Notes: generated by a model from the letters alone, not told the origin. A DNA stretch of 64,000 nt from Lasioglossum baleicum (GCF_051020765.1 NW_027469105.1:558001-622000), one strand, 5' to 3'. Counted from the first letter of the stretch, positions 35,864 to 49,212 are shown. Program-made: numbers and translations.

Positions 35864-36395
35864 TTATGCGTTATGCGTTATGCGTTATGCGTTATGCGTT
35901 ATGCGTTATGCGTTATGCGTTATGCGTTATGCGTTATGCGTTATGCGTTATGCGTTATGCGTTATGCGTTATGCGTTATGCGTTATGCGTTATGCGTTAT
36001 GCGTTATGCGTTATGCGTTATGCGTTATGCGTTATGCGTTATGCGTTATGCGTTATGCGTTATGCGTTATGCGTTATGCGTTATGCGTTATGCGTTATGC
36101 GTTATGCGTTATGCGTTATGCGTTATGCGTTATGCGTTATGCGTTATGCGTTATGCGTTATGCGTTATGCGTTATGCGTTATGCGTTATGCGTTATGCGT
36201 TATGCGTGATGCGTTATGCGTTATGCGTTATGCGTCATGCGTTATGCGTTATGCGTTATGCGTTATGCGTTATGCGTTATGCGTTATGCGTTATGCCTTA
36301 TGCGTTATGCGTTATGCGTTATGCGTTATGCGTTATGCGTTGTGCGTTATGCGTTATGCGTTATGCGTTATGCGTTATGCGTTATGCGTTATGCG
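35864..36395 (+). repeat. Run zone, 49 pure units then landmarks
   Basis: 35864-36206 is 49 perfect units. TGATGCG 36207, TCATGCG 36235, TTATGCC near 36294 and TTGTGCG near 36340 follow. Confidence 0.93.
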
Positions 36396-36990
36396 ATATG
36401 CGTTATGCGTTTTGCGTTTTGCGTTATGCGTTATGCGTTATGCGTTATGCGTTATGCGTTATGCGTTATGCGTTATGCGTTATGCGTTATGCGTTATGCG
36501 TTATGCGTTATCGGCTTTGCGTTATGCGTCATACGTTATGCGTTATGCGTTATGCGTTATGCGTTATCGGCTTTGCGTTATGCGTCATGCGGTACGGGTT
36601 ATGCGTTATCCGTTATGGATTATGCGTAATGCATTATGCGTTATGCGTTATCCGTTATGGGTTATGCGTTATGCGTTATGCGATATGCGCTATGTGTTAT
36701 GCGTTATGCGTTATCGGCTTTGCGTTATGCGTTATGGGTTATGCGTTATCCGTTATGGATTATGCGTTATGTATTATGCGTTATGGTTAATGCGTTATGG
36801 GTTATGCGTTGTGCGTTATCCGTTATGCGTTATGCGTTATCGGCTTTGCGTTATGCGTCATACGTTATGCGTTATGCGTTATGCGTTATCGGCTTTGCGT
36901 TATGCGTCATGCGTTATGGGTTATGCGTTATCCGTTATGGATTATGCGTAATGCATTATACGTTATGCGTTATGCGTTTTGCGTTATGTG
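36396..36990 (+). repeat. D (GTACGGG) cluster joined to a B-like tail
   Basis: ATATGCG and doubled TTTTGCG, a gap of pure units, TCATACG, GTACGGG near 36592, TAATGCA, CTATGTG, TTATGGT/TAATGCG, then a tail with TTATACG in place of TTATAAG and TTTTGCG in place of TTTCGCG, ending TTATGTG 36984-36990. The same composite recurs at 51593-52110. Confidence 0.88.
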
Positions 36991-37732
36991 TTATGCGTTA
37001 TGCGTTATGCGTTATGCGTTATGCGTTATGCGTTATGCGTTATGCGTTATGCGTTATGCGTTATGCGTTATGCGTTATGCGCTATGCGTTATGCGTTATG
37101 CGTTATGCGTTATGCGTTATGCGTTATGCGTTATGCGTTATGCGTTATGCGTTATGCGTTATGCGTTATGCGTTATGCGTTATGCGTTATGCGTTATGCG
37201 TTATGCGTTATGCGTTATGCGTTATGCGTTATGCGTTATGCGTTATGCGTTATGCGTTATGCGTTATGCGTTATGCGTTATGCGTTATGCGTTATGCGTT
37301 ATGCGTTATGCGTTATGCGTTATGCGTTATGCGTTATGCGTTATGCGTTATGCGTTATGCGTTATGCGTTATGCGTTATGCGTTATGCGTTATGCGTTAT
37401 GCGTTATGCGTTATGCGTTATGCGTTATGCGTTATGCGTTATGCGTTATGCGTTATGCGTTATGCGTTATGCGTTATGCGTTATGCGTTATGCGTTATGC
37501 GTTATGCGTTATGCGTTATGCGTTATGCGTTATGCGTTATGCGTTATGCGTTATGCGTTATGCGTTATGCGTTATGCGTTATGCGTTATGCGTTATGCGT
37601 TATGCCTTATGCGTTATGCGTTATGCGTTATGCGTTATGCGTTATGCGTTATGCGTTGTGCGTTATGCGTTATGCGTTATGCGTTATGCGTTATGCGTTA
37701 TGCGTTATGCGTTATGCGTTATGCGTTATGCG
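36991..37732 (+). repeat. Run zone with 73-unit pure run
   Basis: 13 pure units, CTATGCG 37082, 73 pure units (37089-37599), TTATGCC 37600, TTGTGCG near 37656, then pure to 37732. Confidence 0.94.
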
Positions 37733-37900
37733 TTATGCTTTATGGGTTATGCGTAATGCGTTATCGGCTTTGCGTTATGCGTTATGGGTTATGCGTTATC
37801 CGTTATGGATTATGCGTTATGTATTATGCGTTATGGGTTATGCGTTGAGCGTTATCCGTTATGGGTTATGCGTTATGCGTTATGCGATATGCGCTATGTG
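37733..37900 (+). repeat. C module, 168 bp
   Basis: Same unit order and length as 30796-30963. A 29-unit pure run (37901-38103) follows. Confidence 0.93.
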
Positions 37901-38103
37901 TTATGCGTTATGCGTTATGCGTTATGCGTTATGCGTTATGCGTTATGCGTTATGCGTTATGCGTTATGCGTTATGCGTTATGCGTTATGCGTTATGCGTT
38001 ATGCGTTATGCGTTATGCGTTATGCGTTATGCGTTATGCGTTATGCGTTATGCGTTATGCGTTATGCGTTATGCGTTATGCGTTATGCGTTATGCGTTAT
38101 GCG

Positions 38104-38432
38104 TTATGGGTTATGCGTCATGCGTTATGCGTTATGCGTTATCGGCTTTGCGTTATGCGTTATCCGTTATGGATTATGCGTTATGTATTATGCGTTATGG
38201 TTAATGCGTTATGAGTTATGCGTTGTGCATTACCCGTTATGCGTTACGCTTTATGCGTTATGCGTTATGCGCTATCGGCTTTGCGTTATGCGTCATACGT
38301 TATGCGTTATGCGTTATCGGCTTTGCGTTATGCGTCATGCGTTATGGGTTATGCGTTATCCGTTATGGATTATGCGTAATGCATTATAAGTTATGCGTTA
38401 TGCGTTTCGCGTTATGTGTTATGCGTTATGGG
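38104..38432 (+). repeat. B module, 329 bp
   Basis: Full-length copy, preceded by the 29-unit pure run 37901-38103. Confidence 0.94.
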
Positions 38433-39405
38433 TTATGCGTTATGCGTTATGCGTTATGCGTTATGCGTTATGCGTTATGCGTTATGCGTTATGCGTTATG
38501 CGTTATGCGTTATGCGTTATGCGTTATGCGTTATGCGTTATGCGTTATGCGTTATGCCTTATGCGTTATGCGTTATGCGTTATGCGTTATGCGTTATGCG
38601 TTATGCGTTATGCGTTATGCGTTATGCGTTATGCGTTATGCGTTATGCGTTATGCGTTATGCGTTATGCGTTATGCGTTATGCGTTATGCGTTATGCGTT
38701 ATGCGTTATGCGTTATGCGTTATGCGTTATGCGTTATGCGTTATGCGTTATGCGTTATGCGTTATGCGTTATGCGTTATGCGTTATGCGTTATGCGTTAT
38801 GCGTTATGCGTTATGCGTTATGCGTTATGCGTTATGCGTTATGCGTTATGCGTTATGCGTTATGCGTTATGCGTTATGCGTTATGCGTTATGCGTTATGC
38901 GTTATGCGTTATGCGTTATGCGTTATGCGTTATGCGTTATGCGTTATGCGTTATGCGTTATGCGTTATGCGTTATGCGTTATGCGTTATGCGTTATGCGT
39001 TATGGGTTATGCGTCATGCGTTATGCGTTATGCGTTATCGGCTTTGCGTTATGCGTTATCCGTTATGGATTATGCGTTATGTATTATGCGTTATGGTTAA
39101 TGCGTTATGAGTTATGCGTTGTGCATTACCCGTTATGCGTTATGCGTTATGCGTTATGCGTTATGCGTTATGCGTTATGCGTTATGCGTTATGCGTTATG
39201 CGTTATGCGTTATGCGTTATGCGTTATGCGTTATGCGTTATGCGTTATGCGTTATGCGTTATGCGTTATCGGCTTTGCGTTATGCGTCATACGTTATGCG
39301 TTATGCGTTATGCGTTATGCGTTATGCGTTATGCGTTATGCGTTATGCGTTATGCGTTATGCGTTATGCGTTATGCGTTATGCGTTATGCGTTATGCGTT
39401 ATGCG
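38433..39405 (+). repeat. Runs plus B truncated after TTACCCG
   Basis: 17 pure units, TTATGCC 38552, 63 pure units to 38999. The B start at 39000 runs to TTACCCG at 39126-39132 and then drops into 19 pure units, TTATCGG, CTTTGCG, TCATACG (39287) and 16 pure units. The same truncation occurs at 40344. Confidence 0.92.
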
Positions 39406-39734
39406 TTATGGGTTATGCGTCATGCGTTATGCGTTATGCGTTATCGGCTTTGCGTTATGCGTTATCCGTTATGGATTATGCGTTATGTATTATGCGTTAT
39501 GGTTAATGCGTTATGAGTTATGCGTTGTGCATTACCCGTTATGCGTTACGCTTTATGCGTTATGCGTTATGCGCTATCGGCTTTGCGTTATGCGTCATAC
39601 GTTATGCGTTATGCGTTATCGGCTTTGCGTTATGCGTCATGCGTTATGGGTTATGCGTTATCCGTTATGGATTATGCGTAATGCATTATAAGTTATGCGT
39701 TATGCGTTTCGCGTTATGTGTTATGCGTTATGGG
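39406..39734 (+). repeat. B module, 329 bp
   Basis: Full-length copy. Confidence 0.94.
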
Positions 39735-40630
39735 TTATGCGTTATGCGTTATGCGTTATGCGTTATGCGTTATGCGTTATGCGTTATGCGTTATGCGTTA
39801 TGCGTTATGCGTTATGCGTTATGCGTTATGCGTTATGCGTTATGCGTTATGCGTTATGCCTTATGCGTTATGCGTTATGCGTTATGCGTTATGCGTTATG
39901 CGTTATGCGTTATGCGTTATGCGTTATGCGTTATGCGTTATGCGTTATGCGTTATGCGTTATGCGTTATGCGTTATGCGTTATGCGTTATGCGTTATGCG
40001 TTATGCGTTATGCGTTATGCGTTATGCGTTATGCGTTATGCGTTATGCGTTATGCGTTATGCGTTATGCGTTATGCGTTATGCGTTATGCGTTATGCGTT
40101 ATGCGTTATGCGTTATGCGTTATGCGTTATGCGTTATGCGTTATGCGTTATGCGTTATGCGTTATGCGTTATGCGTTATGCGTTATGCGTTATGCGTTAT
40201 GCGTTATGCGTTATGCGTTATGCGTTATGCGTTATGCGTTATGCGTTATGCGTTATGCGTTATGCGTTATGCGTTATGCGTTATGCGTTATGCGTTATGC
40301 GTTATGCGTTATGCGTTATGCGTTATGCGTTATGCGTTATGCGTTATGGGTTATGCGTCATGCGTTATGCGTTATGCGTTATCGGCTTTGCGTTATGCGT
40401 TATCCGTTATGGATTATGCGTTATGTATTATGCGTTATGGTTAATGCGTTATGAGTTATGCGTTGTGCATTACCCGTTATGCGTTATGCGTTATGCGTTA
40501 TGCGTTATGCGTTATGCGTTATGCGTTATGCGTTATGCGTTATGCGTTATGCGTTATGCGTTATGCGTTATGCGTTATGCGTTATGCGTTATGCGTTATG
40601 CGTTATCGGCTTTGCGTTATGCGTCATACG
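39735..40630 (+). repeat. Runs plus second B truncated after TTACCCG
   Basis: 17 pure units, TTATGCC 39854, 69 pure units to 40343, B start 40344 to TTACCCG 40470-40476, 18 pure units, TTATCGG 40603, TCATACG 40624. With 38433-39293 this forms a tandem duplication of about 1.3 kb with slightly different run lengths. Confidence 0.92.
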
Positions 40631-41813
40631 TTATGCGTTATGCGTTATGCGTTATGCGTTATGCGTTATGCGTTATGCGTTATGCGTTATGCGTTATGCG
40701 TTATGCGTTATGCGTTATGCGTTATGCGTTATGCGTTATGCGTTATGCGTTATGCGTTATGCGTTATGCGTTATGCGTTATGCGTTATGCGTTATGCGTT
40801 ATGCGTTATGCGTTATGCGTTATGCGTTATGCGTTATGCGTTATGCGTTATGCGTTATGCGTTATGCGTTATGCGTTATGCGTTATGCGTTATGCGTTAT
40901 GCGTTATGCGTTATGCGTTATGCGTTATGCGTTATGCGTTATGCGTTATGCGTTATCCGTTATGCGTTATGCGTTATGCGTTATGCGTTATGCGTTATGC
41001 GTTATGCGTTATGCGTTATGCGTTATGCGTTATGCGTTATGCGTTATGCGTTATGCGTTATCCGTTATGCGTTATGCGTTATGCGTTATGCGTTATGCGT
41101 TATGCGTTATGCGTTATGCGTTATGCGTTATGCGTTATGCGTTATGCGTTATGCGTTATGCGTTATGCGTTATGCGTTATGCGTTATGCGTTATGCGTTA
41201 TGCGTTATGCGTTATGCGTTATGCGTTATGCGTTATGCGTTATGCGTTATGCGTTATGCGTTATGCGTTATGCGTTATGCGTTATGCGTTATGCGTTATG
41301 CGTTATGCGTTATGCGTTATGCGTTATGCGTTATGCGTTATGCGTTATGCGTTATGCGTTATGCGTTATGCGTTATGCGTTATGCGTTATGCGTTATGCG
41401 TTATGCGTTATGCGTTATGCGTTATGCGTTATGCGTTATGCGTTATGCGTTATGCGTTATGCGTTATGCGTTATGCGTTATGCGTTATGCGTTATGCGTT
41501 ATGCGTTATGCGTTATGCGTTATGCGTTATGCGTTATGCGTTATGCGTTATGCGTTATGCGTTATGCGTTATGCGTTATGCGTTATGCGTTATGCGTTAT
41601 GCGTTATGCGTTATGCGTTATGCGTTATGCGTTATGCGTTATGCGTTATGCGTTATGCGTTATGCGTTATGCGTTATGCGTTATGCGTTATGCGTTATGC
41701 GTTATGCGTTATGCGTTATGCGTTATGCGTTATGCGTTATGCGTTATGCGTTATGCGTTATGCGTTATGCGTTATGCGTTATGCGTTATGCGTTATGCGT
41801 TATGCGTTATGCG
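40631..41813 (+). repeat. Homogeneous zone with the longest pure run (107 units)
   Basis: 46 pure units, TTATCCG 40953, 14 pure units, TTATCCG 41058, then 749 bp (107 units) of perfect TTATGCG from 41065 to 41813, the longest uninterrupted run in the window. Confidence 0.95.
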
Positions 41814-42142
41814 TTATGGGTTATGCGTCATGCGTTATGCGTTATGCGTTATCGGCTTTGCGTTATGCGTTATCCGTTATGGATTATGCGTTATGTATTA
41901 TGCGTTATGGTTAATGCGTTATGAGTTATGCGTTGTGCATTACCCGTTATGCGTTACGCTTTATGCGTTATGCGTTATGCGCTATCGGCTTTGCGTTATG
42001 CGTCATACGTTATGCGTTATGCGTTATCGGCTTTGCGTTATGCGTCATGCGTTATGGGTTATGCGTTATCCGTTATGGATTATGCGTAATGCATTATAAG
42101 TTATGCGTTATGCGTTTCGCGTTATGTGTTATGCGTTATGGG
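41814..42142 (+). repeat. B module, 329 bp
   Basis: Full-length copy. Confidence 0.94.
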
Positions 42143-42933
42143 TTATGCGTTATGCGTTATGCGTTATGCGTTATGCGTTATGCGTTATGCGTTATGCGTT
42201 ATGCGTTATGCGTTATGCGTTATGCGTTATGCGTTATGCGTTATGCGTTATGCGTTATGCGTTATGCGTTATGCCTTATGCGTTATGCGTTATGCGTTAT
42301 GCGTTATGCGTTATGCGTTATGCGTTATGCGTTATGCGTTATGCGTTATGCGTTATGCGTTATGCGTTATGCGTTATGCGTTATGCGTTATGCGTTATGC
42401 GTTATGCGTTATGCGTTATGCGTTATGCGTTATGCGTTATGCGTTATGCGTTATGCGTTATGCGTTATGCGTTATGCGTTATGCGTTATGCGTTATGCGT
42501 TATGCGTTATGCGTTATGCGTTATGCGTTATGCGTTATGCGTTATGCGTTATGCGTTATGCGTTATGCGTTATGCGTTATGCGTTATGCGTTATGCGTTA
42601 TGCGTTATGCGTTATGCGTTATGCGTTATGCGTTATGCGTTATGCGTTATGCGTTATGCGTTATGCGTTATGCGTTATGCGTTATGCGTTATGCGTTATG
42701 CGATATGCGTTATGCGTTATGCGTTATGCGTTATGCGTTATGCGTTATGCGTTATGCGTTATGCGTTATGCGTTATGCGTTATGCGTTATGCGTTATGCG
42801 TTATGCGTTATGCCTTATGCGTTATGCGTTATGCGTTATGCGTTATGCGTTATGCGTTATGCGTTATGCGTTATGCGTTGTGCGTTATGCGTTATGCGTT
42901 ATGCGTTATGCGTTATGCGTTATGCGTTATGCG
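42143..42933 (+). repeat. Run zone, 18 + 61 units then landmarks
   Basis: TTATGCC 42269, isolated ATATGCG 42703, second TTATGCC 42808, TTGTGCG 42878; all else perfect TTATGCG. Confidence 0.94.
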
Positions 42934-43101
42934 TTATGCTTTATGGGTTATGCGTAATGCGTTATCGGCTTTGCGTTATGCGTTATGGGTTATGCGTTAT
43001 CCGTTATGGATTATGCGTTATGTATTATGCGTTATGGGTTATGCGTTGAGCGTTATCCGTTATGGGTTATGCGTTATGCGTTATGCGATATGCGCTATGT
43101 G
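42934..43101 (+). repeat. C module, 168 bp
   Basis: Same order and length as 30796-30963. Confidence 0.93.
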
Positions 43102-43689
43102 TTATGCGTTATGCGTTATGCGTTATGCGTTATGCGTTATGCGTTATGCGTTATGCGTTATGCGTTATGCGTTATGCGTTATGCGTTATGCGTTATGCGT
43201 TATGCGTTATGCGTTATGCGTTATGCGTTATGCGTTATGCGTTATGCGTTATGCGTTATGCGTTATGCGTTATGCGTTATGCGTTATGCGTTATGCGTTA
43301 TGCGTTATGCGTTATGCGTTATGCGTTATGCGTTATGCGTTATGCGTTATGCGTTATGCGTTATGCGTTATGCGTTATGCGTTATGCGTTATGCGTTATG
43401 CGTTATGCGTTATGCGTTATGCGTTATGCGTTATGCGTTATGCGTTATGCGTTATGCGTTATGCGTTATGCGTTATGCGTTATGCGTTATGCGTTATGCG
43501 TTATGCGTTATGCGTTATGCGTTATGCGTTATGCGTTATGCGTTATGCGTTATGCGTTATGCCTTATGCGTTATGCGTTATGCGTTATGCGTTATGCGTT
43601 ATGCGTTATGCGTTATGCGTTGTGCGTTATGCGTTATGCGTTATGCGTTATGCGTTATGCGTTATGCGTTATGCGTTATGCGTTATGCG
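43102..43689 (+). repeat. Run zone, 65 units then landmarks
   Basis: 65 pure units, TTATGCC 43557, TTGTGCG 43620, nine pure units. Confidence 0.94.
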
Positions 43690-43857
43690 TTATGCTTTAT
43701 GGGTTATGCGTAATGCGTTATCGGCTTTGCGTTATGCGTTATGGGTTATGCGTTATCCGTTATGGATTATGCGTTATGTATTATGCGTTATGGGTTATGC
43801 GTTGAGCGTTATCCGTTATGGGTTATGCGTTATGCGTTATGCGATATGCGCTATGTG
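43690..43857 (+). repeat. C module, 168 bp
   Basis: Adjacent C copy, 756 bp after the previous one with no B module between. A 35-unit pure run follows to 44102. Confidence 0.93.
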
Positions 43858-44102
43858 TTATGCGTTATGCGTTATGCGTTATGCGTTATGCGTTATGCGT
43901 TATGCGTTATGCGTTATGCGTTATGCGTTATGCGTTATGCGTTATGCGTTATGCGTTATGCGTTATGCGTTATGCGTTATGCGTTATGCGTTATGCGTTA
44001 TGCGTTATGCGTTATGCGTTATGCGTTATGCGTTATGCGTTATGCGTTATGCGTTATGCGTTATGCGTTATGCGTTATGCGTTATGCGTTATGCGTTATG
44101 CG

Positions 44103-44424
44103 TTATGGGTTATGCGTCATGCGTTATGCGTTATGCGTTATCGGCTTTGCGTTATGCGTTATCCGTTATGGATTATGCGTTATGTATTATGCGTTATGGT
44201 TAATGCGTTATGAGTTATGCGTTGTGCATTACCCGTTATGCGTTACGCTTTATGCGTTATGCGCTATCGGCTTTGCGTTATGCGTCATACGTTATGCGTT
44301 ATGCGTTATCGGCTTTGCGTTATGCGTCATGCGTTATGGGTTATGCGTTATCCGTTATGGATTATGCGTAATGCATTATAAGTTATGCGTTATGCGTTTC
44401 GCGTTATGTGTTATGCGTTATGGG
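44103..44424 (+). repeat. B module, 322 bp
   Basis: Like the 329-bp copies but with two instead of three TTATGCG between TTACGCT and CTATCGG. Confidence 0.93.
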
Positions 44425-44851
44425 TTATGCGTTATGCGTTATGCGTTATGCGTTATGCGTTATGCGTTATGCGTTATGCGTTATGCGTTATGCGTTATGC
44501 GTTATGCGTTATGCGTTATGCGTTATGCGTTATGCGTTATGCGTTATGCGTTATGCGTTATGCGTTATGCGTTATGCGTTATGCGTTATGCGTTATGCGT
44601 TATGCGTTATGCGTTACGCGTTATGCGATATGCGTTATGCGTTATGCGTTATGCGTTATGCGTTATGCGTTATGCGTTATGCGTTATGCGTTATGCGTTA
44701 TGCGTTATGCGTTATGCGTTATGCGTTATGCCTTATGCGTTATGCGTTATGCGTTATGCGTTATGCGTTATGCGTTATGCGTTATGCGTTATGCGTTGTG
44801 CGTTATGCGTTATGCGTTATGCGTTATGCGTTATGCGTTATGCGTTATGCG
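44425..44851 (+). repeat. Run zone with TTACGCG
   Basis: 27 pure units, TTACGCG 44614 (rare), ATATGCG 44628, TTATGCC 44726, TTGTGCG 44796. Confidence 0.93.
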
Positions 44852-45019
44852 TTATGCTTTATGGGTTATGCGTAATGCGTTATCGGCTTTGCGTTATGCG
44901 TTATGGGTTATGCGTTATCCGTTATGGATTATGCGTTATGTATTATGCGTTATGGGTTATGCGTTGAGCGTTATCCGTTATGGGTTATGCGTTATGCGTT
45001 ATGCGATATGCGCTATGTG
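44852..45019 (+). repeat. C module, 168 bp
   Basis: Same order and length as 30796-30963. 36 pure units, TTATGCC 45272 and 62 pure units (to 45712) follow. Confidence 0.93.
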
Positions 45020-45712
45020 TTATGCGTTATGCGTTATGCGTTATGCGTTATGCGTTATGCGTTATGCGTTATGCGTTATGCGTTATGCGTTATGCGTTAT
45101 GCGTTATGCGTTATGCGTTATGCGTTATGCGTTATGCGTTATGCGTTATGCGTTATGCGTTATGCGTTATGCGTTATGCGTTATGCGTTATGCGTTATGC
45201 GTTATGCGTTATGCGTTATGCGTTATGCGTTATGCGTTATGCGTTATGCGTTATGCGTTATGCGTTATGCGTTATGCCTTATGCGTTATGCGTTATGCGT
45301 TATGCGTTATGCGTTATGCGTTATGCGTTATGCGTTATGCGTTATGCGTTATGCGTTATGCGTTATGCGTTATGCGTTATGCGTTATGCGTTATGCGTTA
45401 TGCGTTATGCGTTATGCGTTATGCGTTATGCGTTATGCGTTATGCGTTATGCGTTATGCGTTATGCGTTATGCGTTATGCGTTATGCGTTATGCGTTATG
45501 CGTTATGCGTTATGCGTTATGCGTTATGCGTTATGCGTTATGCGTTATGCGTTATGCGTTATGCGTTATGCGTTATGCGTTATGCGTTATGCGTTATGCG
45601 TTATGCGTTATGCGTTATGCGTTATGCGTTATGCGTTATGCGTTATGCGTTATGCGTTATGCGTTATGCGTTATGCGTTATGCGTTATGCGTTATGCGTT
45701 ATGCGTTATGCG

Positions 45713-46041
45713 TTATGGGTTATGCGTCATGCGTTATGCGTTATGCGTTATCGGCTTTGCGTTATGCGTTATCCGTTATGGATTATGCGTTATGTATTAT
45801 GCGTTATGGTTAATGCGTTATGAGTTATGCGTTGTGCATTACCCGTTATGCGTTACGCTTTATGCGTTATGCGTTATGCGCTATCGGCTTTGCGTTATGC
45901 GTCATACGTTATGCGTTATGCGTTATCGGCTTTGCGTTATGCGTCATGCGTTATGGGTTATGCGTTATCCGTTATGGATTATGCGTAATGCATTATACGT
46001 TATGCGTTATGCGTTTCGCGTTATGTGTTATGCGTTATGGG
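45713..46041 (+). repeat. B module, 329 bp
   Basis: Full-length copy in which TTATAAG is replaced by TTATACG near 45993. Confidence 0.93.
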
Positions 46042-49000
46042 TTATGCGTTATGCGTTATGCGTTATGCGTTATGCGTTATGCGTTATGCGTTATGCGTTA
46101 TGCGTTATGCGTTATGCGTTATGCGTTATGCGTTATGCGTTATGCGTTATGCGTTATGCCTTATGCGTTATGCGTTATGCGTTATGCGTTATGCGTTATG
46201 CGTTATGCGTTATGCGTTATGCGTTATGCGTTATGCGTTATGCGTTATGCGTTATGCGTTATGCGTTATGCGTTATGCGTTATGCGTTATGCGTTATGCG
46301 TTATGCGTCATGCGTTATGCGTTATGCGTTATGCGTTATGCGTTATGCGTTATGCGTTATGCGTTATGCGTTATGCGTTATGCGTTATGCGTTATGCGTT
46401 ATGCGTTATGCGTTATGCGTTATCGGCTTTGCGTTATGCGTCATACGTTATGCGTTATGCGTTATGCGTTATGCGTTATGCGTTATGCGTTATGCGTTAT
46501 GCGTTATGCGTTATCGGCTTTGCGTTATGCGTCATACGTTATGCGTTATGCGTTATGCGTTATGCGTTATGCGTTATGCGTTATGCGTTATGCGTTATGC
46601 GTTATGCGTTATGCGTTATGCGTTATGCGTTATGCGTTATGCGTTATGCGTTATGCGTTATGCGTTATGCGTTATGCGTTATGCGTTATGCGTTATGCGT
46701 TATGCGTTATGCGTTATGCGTTATGCGTTATGCGTTATGGGTTATGCGTCATGCGTTATGCGTTATGCGTTATGCGTTATGCGTTATGCGTTATGCGTTA
46801 TGCGTTATGCGTTATGCGTTATCGGCTTTGCGTTATGCGTCATACGTTATGCGTTATGCGTTATGCGTTATGCGTTATGCGTTATGCGTTATGCGTTATG
46901 CGTTATGCGTTATGCGTTATGCGTTATGCGTTATGCGTTATGCGATATGCGTTATGCGTTATGCGTTATGCGTTATGCGTTATGCGTTATGCGTTATGCG
47001 TTATGCGTTATGCGTTATGCGTTATGCGTTATGCGTTATGCGTTATGCGTTATGCGTTATGCGTTATGCGTTATGCGTTATGCGTTATGCGTTATGCGTT
47101 ATGCGTTATGCGTTATGCGATATGCGTTATGCGTTATGCGTTATGCGTTATGCGTTATGCGTTATGCGTTATGCGTTATGCGTTATGCGTTATGCGTTAT
47201 GCGTTATGCCTTATGCGTTATGCGTTATGCGTTATGCGTTATGCGTTATGCGTTATGCGTTATGCGTTATGCGTTATGCGTTATGCGTTATGCGTTATGC
47301 GTTATGCGTTATGCGTTATGCGTTATGCGTTATGCGTTATGCGTTATGCGTTATGCGTTATGCGTTATGCGTTATGCGTTATGCGTTATGCGTTATGCGT
47401 TATGCGTTATGCGTTATGCGTTATGCGTTATGCGTTATGCGTTATGCGTTATGCGTTATGCGTTATGCGTTATGCGTTATGCGTTATGCGTTATGCGTTA
47501 TGCGTTATGCGTTATGCGTTATGCGTTATGCGTTATGCGTTATGGGTTATGCGTCATGCGTTATGCGTTATGCGTTATGCGTTATGCGTTATGCGTTATG
47601 CGTTATGCGTTATGCGTTATGCGTTATGCGTTATGCGTTATGCGTTATGCGTTATGCGTTATGCGTTATCGGCTTTGCGTTATGCGTCATACGTTATGCG
47701 TTATGCGTTATGCGTTATGCGTTATGCGTTATGCGTTATGCGTTATGCGTTATGCGTTATGCGTTATGCGTTATGCGTTATGCGTTATGCGTTATGCGTT
47801 ATGCGTTATGCGTTATGCGTTATGCGTTATGCGTTATGCGTTATGCGTTATGCGTTATGCGTTATGCGTTATGCGTTATGCGTTATGCGTTATGCGTTAT
47901 GCGTTATGCGTTATGCGTTATGCGTTATGCGTTATGCGTTATGCGTTATGCGTTATGCGTTATGCGTTATGCGTTATGCGTTATGCGTTATGCGTTATGC
48001 GTTATGCGTTATGCGTTATGCGTTATGCGTTATGCGTTATGCGTTATGCGTTATGCGTTATGCGTTATGCGTTATGCGTTATGCGTTATGCGTTATGCGT
48101 TATCCGTTATGCGTTATGCGTTATGCGTTATGCGTTATGCGTTATGCGTTATGCGTTATGCGTTATGCGTTATGCGTTATGCGTTATGCGTTATGCGTTA
48201 TGCGTTATGCGTTATGCGTTATGCGTTATGCGTTATGCGTTATGCGTTATGCGTTATGCGTTATGCGTTATGCGTTATGCGTTATGCGTTATGCGTTATG
48301 CGTTATGCGTTATGCGTTATGCGTTATGCGTTATGCGTTATGCGTTATGCGTTATGCGTTATGCGTTATGCGTTATGCGTTATGCGTTATGCGTTATGCG
48401 TTATGCGTTATGCGTTATGCGTTATGCGTTATGCGTTATGCGTTATGCGATATGCGTTATGCGTTATGCGTTATGCGTTATGCGTTATGCGTTATGCGTT
48501 ATGCGTTATGCGTTATGCGTTATGCGTTATGCGTTATGCGTTATGCCTTATGCGTTATGCGTTATGCGTTATGCGTTATGCGTTATGCGTTATGCGTTAT
48601 GCGTTATGCGTTGTGCGTTATGCGTTATGCGTTATGCGTTATGCGTTATGCGTTATGCGTTATGCGTTATGCGTTATGCGTTATGCGTTATGCGTTATGC
48701 GTTATGCGTTATGCGTTATGCGTTATGCGTTATGCGTTATGCGTTATGCGTTATGCGTTATGCGTTATGCGTTATGGGTTATGCGTCATGCGTTATGCGT
48801 TATGCGTTATGCGTTATGCGTTATGCGTTATGCGTTATGCGTTATGCGTTATGCGTTATGCGTTATGCGTTATGCGTTATGCGTTATGCGTTATCGGCTT
48901 AGCGTTATGCGTCATACGTTATGCGTTATGCGTTATGCGTTATGCGTTATGCGTTATGCGTTATGCGTTATGCGTTATGCGTTATGCGTTATGCGTTATG

Positions 49001-49212
49001 CGTTATGCGATATGCGTTATGCGTTATGCGTTATGCGTTATGCGTTATGCGTTATGCGTTATGCGTTATGCGTTATGCGTTATGCGTTATGCGTTATGCG
49101 TTATGCCTTATGCGTTATGCGTTATGCGTTATGCGTTATGCGTTATGCGTTATGCGTTATGCGTTGTGCGTTATGCGTTATGCGTTATGCGTTATGCGTT
49201 ATGCGTTATGCG
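46042..49212 (+). repeat. Homogeneous zone, 3.2 kb, with B remnants only
   Basis: Perfect runs up to 58 units (47694-48099) broken by single landmarks: TTATGCC 46154, 47204, 48541, 49101; TCATGCG 46308; ATATGCG 46945, 47120, 48450, 49010; TTATCCG 48100; TTATGGG plus TCATGCG at 46735, 47540, 48772; and TTATCGG, CTTTGCG, TCATACG groups at 46420, 46511, 46819, 47666, 48891. At 48898 CTTTGCG is CTTAGCG, a private change whose TAG closes the longest open frame. Confidence 0.93.
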
